A DNA stretch of 64,000 nt, taken from Zygnema cylindricum. Taxonomy: Eukaryota; Streptophyta; Zygnematophyceae; Zygnematales; Zygnemataceae. The DNA is taken from positions 1-64,000 of the forward strand of contig JBBHKE010003299.1 in the NCBI GenBank assembly GCA_037447655.1, read 5' to 3'. This document shows positions 21,391 through 32,100 of this stretch, piece by piece; the first letter of the stretch is position 1, and each line of letters begins with the position of its first letter. Both the position numbers and the translations under genes were made by a program. The notes under the pieces are model-generated. The model was given only the letters and a program-made list of their open reading frames with translations, was not told the DNA's origin and made no database searches.

Positions 21391-22035
21391 GATTTCACAC
21401 GCGCGAGATGGAGGAAGGGAAAGGGAGATGAGGAACGGAATAAGGTATGGACACTAGGGTTAAGGGCTGCCGTACATTTATGTCCAGTTATAAGACAAAA
21501 AGTACGGTACGGTACAGTACAGTACGGTTCTATAAGGTTAAAGTTTTAGGGTTAAGATTTTCCCGACGTCTTTCGCTCTGGTTTTACTCCTGTGCGCCTG
21601 TCAAGTTGCAGGAAATCAATCCACAGTATTTTAGGGACAGAGGAGACGCCAGAGTAACAGTATTGGTCCATTTTAAATCATGTAATCGGAAAAGGACCAA
21701 CGTGGATGCCTTATCTCCAGTTATCTTCTCATTTTTATTTACTGTGGTTTAATATTACCTGGGTTCGGAGCTCGAAATTCGAAGCACGATACCGTCTGTA
21801 GTTCGAGTCGTCTTTTACCGTTTGGTTTTTTGCTTTATTTTTTGAAGCTAATTTCGTACCAATCCTCTACGAACAAATCATAAGCTACAGTTTTGTAGTA
21901 TATAACCGTTGGACAGTTCAGTTACCTGTCCCGTCAATTAAAACTGACGCTGATTGTTTCTTTTGATATTTTGTGGCGGTGCGATTGTTTTTGGGAATTG
22001 CTAATCGCAGAGACAATTTTTGCTACGCGCAGGTA
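21391..22035. other. Intergenic, promoter region of F-box/kelch gene, no other gene
   Basis: No coding region recognised. A run of GTACGGTACAGTACAG-like words lies at 21505-21530. Confidence 0.4.
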
Positions 22036-22661
22036 CACCTTGAATCGTTATTAGTAGTGTTGGGTATCGGGTAGTTTCATATCGCGATAATCACGATATT
22101 TAATATATCGAATATCGATTGAGGAAAGTCCTTGATATATCGAACCGCGACCAACATAAAATATCGCGATATATATCGCGATATATTGAATTATGTAATC
22201 TTTTTTTTTAAAATATGTTGTTTTAGCGATAACGACAATTTTTCTGAAACGCGACGTACGACGTGATTTTCGTTCCGTTACTTAAAAGGTAACGCCGCAA
22301 AATGTAACGGACGCAAAAGTACTAATACTGTAATACTAATACATATAGTTACTTATTTAGTACGTACAACGGTACAGAACTTCACATATGAAAACTTGAA
22401 ACCCACACTAATTTAGTCAAATTATGATATGAAAAATAAAAACTGCCGACTGTTCGTTTCAGCCAGGAAGACAGGAATACCAACCAATTTGCAATCTGCA
22501 ATCTGCAGGCAAATTGATAGCAATTAGTACATTAATACTTATCCATTTGCAACGATTAATATTGTGCAAAGGTTACATTTTTTGTTTTCTCCATGGATTC
22601 CCAAGAGATGGGAGGCAGCATAGGAGGTGAAGAGGATAATGACACTTAACTACTTCCGGAT

Positions 22662-24749
22662 ATGGAAACAGTAGAGTTAGAAAATTTATCAGAAATTGCT
22701 GATCAGTTTAGGGAAGCAAAAAAGGTTGTTCCAAAAGGAGTAAATTCAAAAGTTTGGCATCATTTCAAATTCCTACATGTTGGGAAGCATCCAGACAAAG
22801 CTTTTTGTAATCATTGTTCTATGCCTGTTGCGAGGGGGAAATCAATGAGTCCTACCAATTTACTATCTCATTTAAAGGTTCATCATAAGAAGTTATTTGT
22901 AGGTGATAGGCTGAAAGAAATTGAAGAAAAGCCAGGAGCTTTGGAGGATTTCGTACAGCAAGGATCGGCTACATCCTTCAAAGATAGGCTCATTCGGTGG
23001 ATAGTGTTAGACTGTCAGCCCCTAAGTGTGGTGGAGAGCGCTGAATTTCGAGAGATGATCAAGGGCTTGGCGCCAAAGGTGGCGATACCAAATCGACGTG
23101 GAATAATATCGACAATGGAGGAAATCGAAATAAAGGCTCGTCTAAGTTTAGGGAAACTCTTGGAAGATGAAACTTTGAGCGTCACCATGGACACATGGAC
23201 TTCTTTATCAAATGAATCCTATTGTTCTATGACGGCTCACTTTATCAACTCAAAATGGGAACTTCAAAATGTTTGCTTAGGTTGCTCTCCATTTCTTGGT
23301 AGCCATACAACAGAAGCAATCGGTGAGAAATTTAAGGAAATGTTAGGAGGATATAGTATTTCCGAGAAATCGGTGGCCGTTGTGTTACGGATACAGCGGC
23401 TGCTATGAGAAAAGCATGGAAATCCATGTCTTGTGATTGACATGGTTGTATGGACCATTTGTTGGAGCTAGTTACGGGAAAGTTTTTTAATGGTCCTAGT
23501 GTTGCACAACATTTGAAAAGTGCACGCAATCTTGTGGGATTTTTTCGAAACTCATCGAGAGCATTGCTAGTGAAATAAATAGGAAGGTTTTAATATCGGA
23601 TGTAGCCACTAGGTGGTGGTCCACATACTCCATGCTCACTTCGATTTTGCATTTGAAAATTCCGTTAAAGGCACTTATGACAACAATTGTACCACTTAAT
23701 GCGAGGTTGAGTGAAGAGTCTTGGATGTTCATCGAGAGAGGTGTTGCTATTTTAAAACCTTTTATGGTTGCACAACGTGTGTTAGAAGGGGGAAAGTATG
23801 TGACTTTGAGTTGGGTTCCTGTAATTGTCCACTCACTACCCAAGGGACTCAAAAAAATAGTGGAATACACATCAAGTGGTTCATGTGAAAATTTGGCGAT
23901 TAGCGCATTTGCGGAGACGATGCTAACCGATTTTGAGACACAATTCGGCACCTTTGAGTTAAAAACTCTACCGATGAAAATAATTATTGCTTGTGCACTA
24001 GATCCAAGGACGAAAACCCTAGGATTTTTAACACCTCTAGAGGTAGATAGGGTATGGCAAGAGATTGTGAACATGATGTTGGGTAAATTTGACATTGATG
24101 TCGAATTGATTGAAAATTGTGAGGGTGGTAGTGAAGGGTTGTTGATGGAAATCGGAAACAACTCAAATGGAAAATGAGTGGATGAACTTGATGACGATGA
24201 TGAGGATGACATCTTCAAAGCATTACAAAAATATCATCCCATTTCCATGTGTTCGGTAAAGAATCTGTTCTAAAGACTTCGAACACGGAACTAACTCGAG
24301 ATGAGTTTAAGGTTCATATGCTTCACAAAGTTAAACTTTACAAAGGAAGAAGTGTTTTGGAACATTCGAAACACAATCGGGGAAACCCATTAAAGTGGTG
24401 GGACGAAAAGAAAAATTTGTTACCGACATTGAGCTCTTTGGCTCGTATGATTCTAGCTATACCGGCCACTTTGGCTCCTTACGAGCGAATATTTTCCATT
24501 TCCAGTCAAGTCAACACGGTCAAGCGAAACCGGTTGTCTCCAGAATCGGTTGAAAGATTTGTTTCCTCAAAGGTTCTTGGAAAGCAACGGAATCGCTCAT
24601 CAATATTCGCGACGATAAAGGAAAGAATATTGAAATAGAAGAAAACATTAACGACAACGAGAACAATAAAGTTGTTGCTAAGAAACGTCGAAAACAAACG
24701 GTAAAGGAAATTGGAGATTGGTGGAATAATTTATCCAACAAAAAATAAT
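22662..24749 (+). pseudogene. hAT transposase, frameshifted
   Basis: The N-terminal part (22662-23408) has a BED-type zinc finger (VWHHFKFL, CNHCSMPVARG, then LLSHLKVHH) and the start of the RNase H-like domain (SVTMDTWTSLSNESYCSMTAHF). Near 23375 the frame shifts and stops follow. Later pieces (23632-24177, 24249-24638 and an overlapping frame to 24749) carry the C-terminal dimerisation signature, with WW, LARMILAIPATLAPYERIFS and NRLSPESVERF. The order is that of plant hAT (Tam3/Ac-type) transposases. As it stands it cannot make a full protein, and a separate functional copy would be needed for mobility. Confidence 0.85.
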
Positions 24750-25049
24750 TTTACAAAATTATGTTTTTTAGGGAAGATTTGTAGGGTGCACGGTTAAGAG
24801 TGTTTGATTTTCAGTTTATTAGTTTGAGAAACATTAGATAATTTTGATTTGGATTTCGAATATTGGGAAATTGGAAAATTAGAAATTCGGGATTTTGGGA
24901 TTATGGGATAATTACGTGTTTGAATGTTGGAAATGTTGGATTATTCGCAAAACATGAACATGCCTGAGTTTACAACCTCAACGACTTTGATTTTTAATTT
25001 GAATAATTGCATATTTATTTTTATAATTTTTATTTCTATTTTTATTAAA

Positions 25050-25600
25050 TACTATTTGAAGTGTATAAAATGTGAATTTTAATTATTATTTTTAGGGGTT
25101 ATTTTTTGAAGTGTTTGAAATGTGATTTTTGAAATTTATTTTTATGAATTAGTTTATGAAGTGTACAAAACGATAATTTGTATTATTATATTTATGAATT
25201 ATTTTATGAAGTGTACAAAATGATAATTTTTATTATTATTTTTATTAGTTATTTTTGGAAGTGTACAAAATGCAAATTTTTATTATTATTTATATTTATT
25301 AATTTTTGAAGTGTATAAAATGTGATTTTTTATTTTTATTTTTACCCAATAATTTATGAAGTGTACAAAATGAGAATTATTATTATTATTTTTATTCATT
25401 ATTTTATGAAGTGTATAAAATGTGAGTTTTTATTCTTATTTTTATTAATCATTAAATGAAGTGTACAAAATCTGAGTTTGTATTATTATTTTTTTTTTTT
25501 ATTTTTTAACGTGTAAAAAATGTGAACTATTATTCTTATTATTATTAATTATTTTTTGAAGTGTACAAGTTGTAAAATCTTATTTTTATTTTATTTTTTA
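25050..25600. repeat. AT-rich minisatellite, about 60-bp unit, about 9 copies, inside the hAT
   Basis: Repeated units begin TTTATGAAGTGTACAAAATG and continue with a TTATTATT-rich spacer. Units differ by a few bases each. They lie between the transposase and the right end. Confidence 0.8.
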
Positions 25601-25617
25601 TTAATTGGAGTAACTAG

Positions 25618-26130
25618 TGTCCTCAGCTAGTACTACTGGCAACAGCAGTGCTAGCAGTTAGTACTACTAGCACCAATATTACTACTCCCAGCACCTAGTA
25701 CTACTGGCAGCGCTACTACTATTAGCACCACTAGTACTGCTGCCAGCATCTAGTACTACTGGCAGCGCTAATACTACTGGCAGCTGCAGTAGTACTGCCA
25801 GCAGCTAGTACTACAGCAGCTAGTACTACTGCCAGCAGCTAGTACTACTAGCTACACTAATACTACTGCCAGCATCTAGTACTACTTACTAGATACACTA
25901 GTACTACTGCCAGCAGCTAGTACTACTGGCAATACTAGTACTACTGCCAGCAGCTAGTACTGCTGGCAACACTAATACTACTACTACTAGCAGCACTAAT
26001 ACTACCGAGCTGCTGGCAACACTAATACTACTACTACTAGCAGCACTAATACTACCGGCAGCTGCAGTAGTACTGCTAGCAACTAGTACTACTGGCAGCA
26101 GCAATAGCCATGCCAACAGCTAGTGTCACT
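25618..26130. repeat. AGCTAGTACTACTGGCAGC minisatellite inside the hAT
   Basis: About 500 bp of variable-length units built from CTAGTACTACTG and GCCAGCAG/GGCAGC words, rich in short palindromes (CTAG, AGTACT). It abuts the preceding AT-rich minisatellite. Confidence 0.8.
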
Positions 26131-26724
26131 GGCAGCAGCAATATCACAAATGCTTACGGTACAGCTATGGACATGAAAAAAGTTCCTCTCAATTTTTAGT
26201 TTCCAATAATTTTTTTGTTTCCAAAACCACTTTGTTTTTGTTTCTCAGTTTCTTGTTCTCAATTAAACAATTAACAATTTCCAATTCGCAATTTTCGGTT
26301 CACAGTCTCCGTGAAAAAAAAAAAAACATCCTCCACCACTTTTACACATTTCCTTGTCTTCTTCAGAGAATTGACTAGCAAAAAAAATTTTTTTTTTAAA
26401 GAAGCCTTCATATATCGGCGATACGATATATCGGCGATATATCGGGATGATTTGAAATTCGATGTATTGAAGTGATATATCGAATATCAGGTACCTGAAA
26501 TTCAATATATATCGAATATCGGCAATGGGTCCTCGATACCCAACACTAGTTATTAGCGTATAGAAATTATTAGTGTAAAGAAAAAATTAGCGTCATTCAT
26601 TCTAATTTAGTGCCATGAGACGTGGCTGACTATAATAGTGAAATTTATTTTATTTAAGGAATCAATGTTAGAATTTTGGGGTGTTGATATAGCGTACATA
26701 AGGCTAATAACGATTCACGGTGTA

Positions 26725-27103
26725 GTTGTCAAAAATCGTACATTTGAAGTACAGTATAGTACAAGCTACGTACCTTTGAGTTCATATTTGACGGTCAATC
26801 CCCGTCAAACAACTTTGACTGGCGAAATATTGTAACGATGGTTAAAAAAGTGTCGCGCTTGAGAGCGTCGACCGTCATAAAAAAAAAAACAATTCATGCG
26901 GCCGGCCAAGGTTTGCGGTAACAAAACAGCGACAACCAAATGTAAATAAAATGGCTGCGCGCAGGTACACTTATTAGTGTCAATAACTCTAATTTAGGTT
27001 CTTAAAATTTTGATTTTTTTTTTCAAATAGGATACATGATTTTAATTTTTCCTTGACGTTAATGAAGATAACGTACAAAATATCGTAAAGCCCAAAACAT
27101 AGA
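26725..27103. other. Spacer, no gene recognised
   Basis: At about 26972 the segment TACACTTATTAGTGTCAATAA resembles the left end of a family N MITE, but I find no right partner nearby. Confidence 0.35.
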
Positions 27104-28263
27104 TGTCCTATTCGTACGGATTTGGACTTTTTTTCCGATTACTACGTAGTATTCGCTTGTTTCGTACAATTCGTAAAATTCATACGTCACATAATGTACG
27201 GAAATTGTACGGACATTAAAACAAAACGTTGCGTCATTTGCGCGCGCGTACTCCGTCTTCAGAAGGAAGCCACTGTTGGAGACGTCGTATATTTCGCCGC
27301 TCATCGCTTTTTCAGTTTTACTTCATTTGCGTGCGCGTATTTTTATCTGAGCGGCGAGCCGCGGAATTTATGGCGTCTCGCACGCGTATTTTTTGAATGA
27401 GCGGCGAGCCGGGGAATTTATGGCGTCTCGCACGCGTATTTTTATCTGAGCGGCGAGTCGCGGAATTTATGGCGTCTCGCACGCGTATTTTTATCTGAGC
27501 GGCGAGCCGCGGAATTTATGGCGTCTCGCACGCGTATTTTTATCTGAGCGGCGAGTCGCGGAATTTATGGCGTCTCCAATGGCGACTTCCTTGAGCCGTT
27601 TTGCTTCATTTGCACACGCGTATTTTCATCTGTCCTCCACTCTGTCTTCATAAGGAAGCCGCCGTTAGAAACGCCGTAAATCTCGGCGCTCGCCGCTAGT
27701 TCGCTGCATTTATCAGTTTTTCATAGAAGTCCAATTCGTACGGATTTGGAATTTTTTACGAAAACTACGTAGTATTCGCTTGTTTCGTAAAATTCGTAAA
27801 TTTCGTACGAAAATGTACGAACATGTACAGACATAAACCGTTGGAGGCGCCGTAAATTCCGCCGCACGCCGCATTTTTGCTTCATTTGCGAGCGCGTATT
27901 TTTTTTCTGAGCGGCTCACGCGTATTTTTTTTTGAGCGGCGAGCCGCGGAATTTGAAGCGTCTCGCACGCGTGTTTTTATGTGAGCGGCGAGCCGCGGAA
28001 TTTATGGCGTCTCGCACGCCTATTTTTTTCTGAGCGGCGAGCCGCGGAATTTAAGGCGTCTCGCACGCGTATTTTTTTCTGAGCGGCGAGCGACAAAATT
28101 TATGGCGTCTCCAACGGCTGCTTCCTTGAGCCGTTTTGTTTCATTTGCGCGCGCGTATTTTCATATGTCCTCCACTCCGTCTTCAAAAGGAAGCCGCCGT
28201 TGGGGACGCCGTAAATTCCGCCGCTCGCTGCTAGTGCGTTGAACTTTTCAGTTTTTTAGGGTA
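27104..28263. repeat. Two-copy segmental duplication with embedded 49-bp CpG-rich tandem repeats
   Basis: Copy 1 (about 27104-27727) and copy 2 (about 27728-28263) share the same order: an ATTCGTACGGATTTGGA leader, a GCGCGTATTTT block, an array of a 49-bp unit starting GAGCGGCGAGCCGCGGAATT (27349-27575 and 27908-28115, about 4 to 5 units each), then a conserved tail with CTTCCTTGAGCCGTTTTG and GGAAGCCGCCGTT. It is rich in CpG and GCGC in an AT-rich setting. It lies 0.9 kb upstream of the DRP3 start codon. Confidence 0.75.
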
Positions 28264-29173
28264 TTGAATATTTAAATTTTTTGAAATCTGAAAGTCAAAA
28301 TAAGGTACGAATTTTAAAAATTCCGAAATCGTTTGATGCGCACTTTACGTAGTAATCGTTAGTTTAATCCGTGCGTGTTATGCGCATGGGACTTCTATGT
28401 TTACCGGACAGAAATTACTACGAAGTGCAACGTATCTTTTCGTCAAGTTCCGTACTTTTTTCGTAAACCGTTCATTTACCGTAAATACCGTACAGTCTCC
28501 GTAAATTTATCGTTCAGTTTACCGGACAGAAAGTACATCGCGATTTTTTGGGATTTTTTCAACAGTCACGAATTATACGTAGCAATTGGGAAAAAGGAAA
28601 AAATCGCACGATTTGAACAACAGCGGTAATCACATATAGCGTTTCCAATGTTAGGATGGGCATTGATGCGCCAAATGCCAGAGGTTTTGAGTCTTGGTAT
28701 TGGAGATTCAGTACAGGAGGGTACAGTACAGTAGCATGAATCACATTCAGTCTGGAGATGGATGATGAGTGAAAGTGGCGTGTCAAAGATATCTCCAGCT
28801 TTGTAGGAAACTTGGCACTTGCAGCAATTTTATCAAATAGACGATGATGGTTGTACGAACGCCATTTTTTTCTTAACGTCATTACTAACTATCAGTCAAT
28901 AATGATTATTTTAAAGCTTCAATTTTTTTTTATGAGATATTTTTGTAATCATTATTAGTTTTGGACATTGAAAACAGAAAATCGGACAGCCAGACGACAA
29001 AATTATTCGTAGACTAAACTAGTCTTTTTTATTTCGTTCCAGATTAAACAAGTGTACTTTTCCCTGTACTTTTTTCTGCCCCGCATTACTGAATCACTCC
29101 TAAAAAGTTAAAACACAGTCGTTCAGTCCTATTTTACTAGAAGCAAGGTTTTGTTGACGTCGATTTTGACATC
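28264..29173 (+). other. Upstream region of the dynamin gene, no ORF
   Basis: Presumably promoter and 5' UTR of the DRP3 gene. I see no clear TATA box that I would defend, and no other gene. Confidence 0.4.
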
Positions 29174-32100
29174 ATGCCAGAATCTTATTCTGCAAATCCT
29201 TCAGCTGATGGTCTTTCTGATGATGGAGGCCATCAAGGAGGTTTTCTCGGTCAGTCTGTGATTCCTCTAGTAAATAAGCTTCAAGATATTTTTGCTCAAC
29301 TTGGAACCACCTCTTCTATTGATCTTCCTCAAGTTGCTGTTGTTGGAAGTCAAAGCAGTGGTAAATCTTCTGTTTTGGAAGCTCTTGTTGGTAGGGATTT
29401 TCTCCCACGTGGTTCAGATGTTGTTACTAGAAGACCTTTGGTTTTACAGCTTGTACAAACACCAAAAAAAGAAGGAAAAGCAGATTTCGAATGGGGAGAA
29501 TTTCTTCATCTTCCAGGGAAAAGGTTTACTGACTTTTCGGCCATTCGAGAAGAGATTCAGGTGTGCCTTTTTGTTCTGAAATTATTTTTAGTGGTAAAAA
29601 TAGTGTGCATAATATGCATTTCTTTTTAATTCTTGAAATGTTTTATATTTTTCTCACTGATTCCAGCCATGATTTTCTCCAGGCAGAGACAGACCGCGAG
29701 ACAGGAAATAACAAAGGAATATCTGAGAAGCAAATTCGCTTAAAGATTTACTCACCTTTTGTGCTGAATATCACTCTAGTGGATCTTCCTGGTATTACAA
29801 AAGTTCCGGTTGGAGACCAGCCAAGTGATATTGAGGCTCGTGTAAGAACTATGATTTTGTCCTACATTAAGCATGACACGTGTATAATCCTAGCAGTTTC
29901 TCCAGCCAATGCTGATTTGGCGAATTCAGATGCCCTTCAAATGGCAAGAATGGCTGACCCTGATGGTGAGTTCTCTTTTGGTGTTGAGTGCTAGGCCAAG
30001 GGTCTCTTTTGGTGTTGAGTGCTACGCCAAGGGTTTAAAATGAAAATGTTTGTAGTTATAATATAAGCAGTACACAATTCACAAAAGCATTCTATAAGTA
30101 ACCATAAACCTGTTTGTAATTGTGAACAGTACACAATTCACAAAGGCATCTTATAAACAATCATAAATGTTGGACCTGACAATTGAATTGTTGGCCTGTT
30201 TGTGACCAGGTTCACGAACAATTGGTGTGATTACGAAGGTATTTCATTCACTTTGTTATGACCCTTAGGTTCTGAGGCCTAGCTTTCACATAGCTTTTTT
30301 GTATTTTCCATTTCCAGTTTTACTTGTTTGCTTATTTAACTGTTTACAGATTTATTTAATTTATTGTTTATTTTTCTCATTCAGCTACTTTTTGCTAAAT
30401 ATTGCCCACATTTTTGTCACAATGCTGTACACCATTTATATTGCCTGTTAGCTGTTTGTTAATCCTTTTTTATTCTTATCCATGTTTTTGAACTTTTCTT
30501 TCTCCATTCACCTTGTTTTGACCTTGAGGTTTTGAGGGTTAGCTGTTGCATTTCGGTTTTTGCTGTACTTTTTTTTGGCCTGGTTTTGGAGAGTTTTTGA
30601 GACCTTGCTTTGAGTGGGATAACTGGCTTTGAGAGAGGATGTGGCCGTGTGAATGCCACATGTTTTGTTTTTAACGGAAATTGCGATGTTTTCCTATGCA
30701 GTTGGACATAATGGATAGAGGGACTGATGCCCGCAATTTCCTTCTGGGGAATGTGATTCCACTGCGGCTTGGATATGTTGGGCTTATTAATCGGAGTCAA
30801 GAGGTGAGCATGTTACTTGCTCTTATTTGGACACATAAAACCAATAGTGGAGGTCTGTGTGTTCTCTGTATTTTGAGAGTCATGCACATCATTTTTTTAT
30901 AATTATAGGTATTAAACATTTTATTGTCAATGTATTCTCGAAATCTTGACAGACGCCGTCTGGTCATCATCTTCCTTCACATGCGGCACCTAGATCAAGT
31001 GCTTGGTTGAGTTGGATACAAGTTGCCTCCTTTGTGTCTCTGTTTTTGAATTTGTTTGCTGTCAAGAGTTGCATGCATTTCTTTCTCTCTGTGTTCTTTC
31101 ACCTCTCATTTCTGTCTCCTACTCTAGTCTTTCTCAGTGTATCTTGTTAGCTGCAGCTTTTTTCACTTTGGTCTGGTTATTATGAGTTGTTTAAAAGGTT
31201 TTGGCTGGTTCTTACTACTACACCTTGTGACGATGAGTTCGTCTGGTGGATTTCAGGACATTAACGCTGGGAAAACTGTGAGAGATGCACTTGCGTATGA
31301 GGAAGCATTTTTCCGTGCGAGGCCTGTAAGTGTTATTTTCTCTGAAGGATACATCAATATCCTCATGCACTTTTTGTAGGTTCTTTGTGATACACTGCCC
31401 ATCACTATGAGTGTCAATAACACTAATTTGGTTGTAGCTTTGTTTGACCAAAAATCATGAATTAGTATTATTAGCAGTAATTAAGGGAGTGGCCTTAAAT
31501 TGGCCATGTCATTCTGCCCTAATTCAGTATTGTTGATACTAATTTAAATTTAATACTGATAATGCTTTTACACTGATAGCGATGGGCAGTGTAGTTGTTG
31601 AGGATAAGTTTTCTGACTTTTTTGCCAGGCTTTCTTGCAGGTATATCATAGCCTTGCTGACAGATGCGGTGTTCCTCAGTTAGCTAAGAAGCTAAATTCT
31701 GTAAGTGCTTGACAAGACATGTTGTATTCGTTTCTTTTTTGTTATTGTTTTTACTTTCCTTTTTACTTCTTTGTTTCATCATAATCACTTTTGTGAAGCT
31801 AGGTCTTACCGAGTTTATCATAGTTGCTGAAACATGTTCCACATTAACAATTGGTGAACTGTAGACAAAGTTACATTTCTGGCTTTTTGCGGTTCCAGCT
31901 CGTTGTTGCTCTATTTTACTAAGTACACATTTATTGTGAAGGAGTAGCATTGAGTGGCACTCCGGCAAACTATCCTCTCATACATATTCCTTGGCCGTTT
32001 CAACTTTCCTGCAGATACTTGTCCAGCACATCAGAGTACTGCTACCGGAATTGAAAGCAAGGATAAACACACAGATTGTTACTTTGCAAAAGGAGCTCGC

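Larger units (their letters stand above)
22055..26548 (+). mobile_element. hAT-superfamily DNA transposon, 4494 bp
   Basis: Both ends carry the inverted repeat TAGTGTTGGGTATCG. They are flanked by the 8-bp duplication GTTATTAG at 22047-22054 and 26549-26556, as expected for hAT. Subterminal regions are full of ATATCG/CGATAT words on both sides, probable transposase-binding repeats. The interior holds a broken transposase and two minisatellites. The same terminal repeat bounds the small element at 39105-39527. Confidence 0.9.
22036..26722. mobile_element. MITE split by a hAT insertion (arms 22036-22054 and 26557-26722)
   Basis: The left end CACCTTGAATCGTTATTAG and the right end CTAATAACGATTCACGGTG are inverted repeats with one mismatch, and TA flanks both ends (22034-22035, 26723-26724). 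Without the hAT and one copy of its target duplication the MITE is 185 bp. TIR style matches the TA-flanked MITEs elsewhere in the window. Confidence 0.7.

Noticed and set aside
21398-21398. Upstream ATG as start of the F-box/kelch protein
   Set aside because: It would add a non-conserved hydrophobic leader encoded across the telo-box leader; the MGSLSP start at 21290 fits better.
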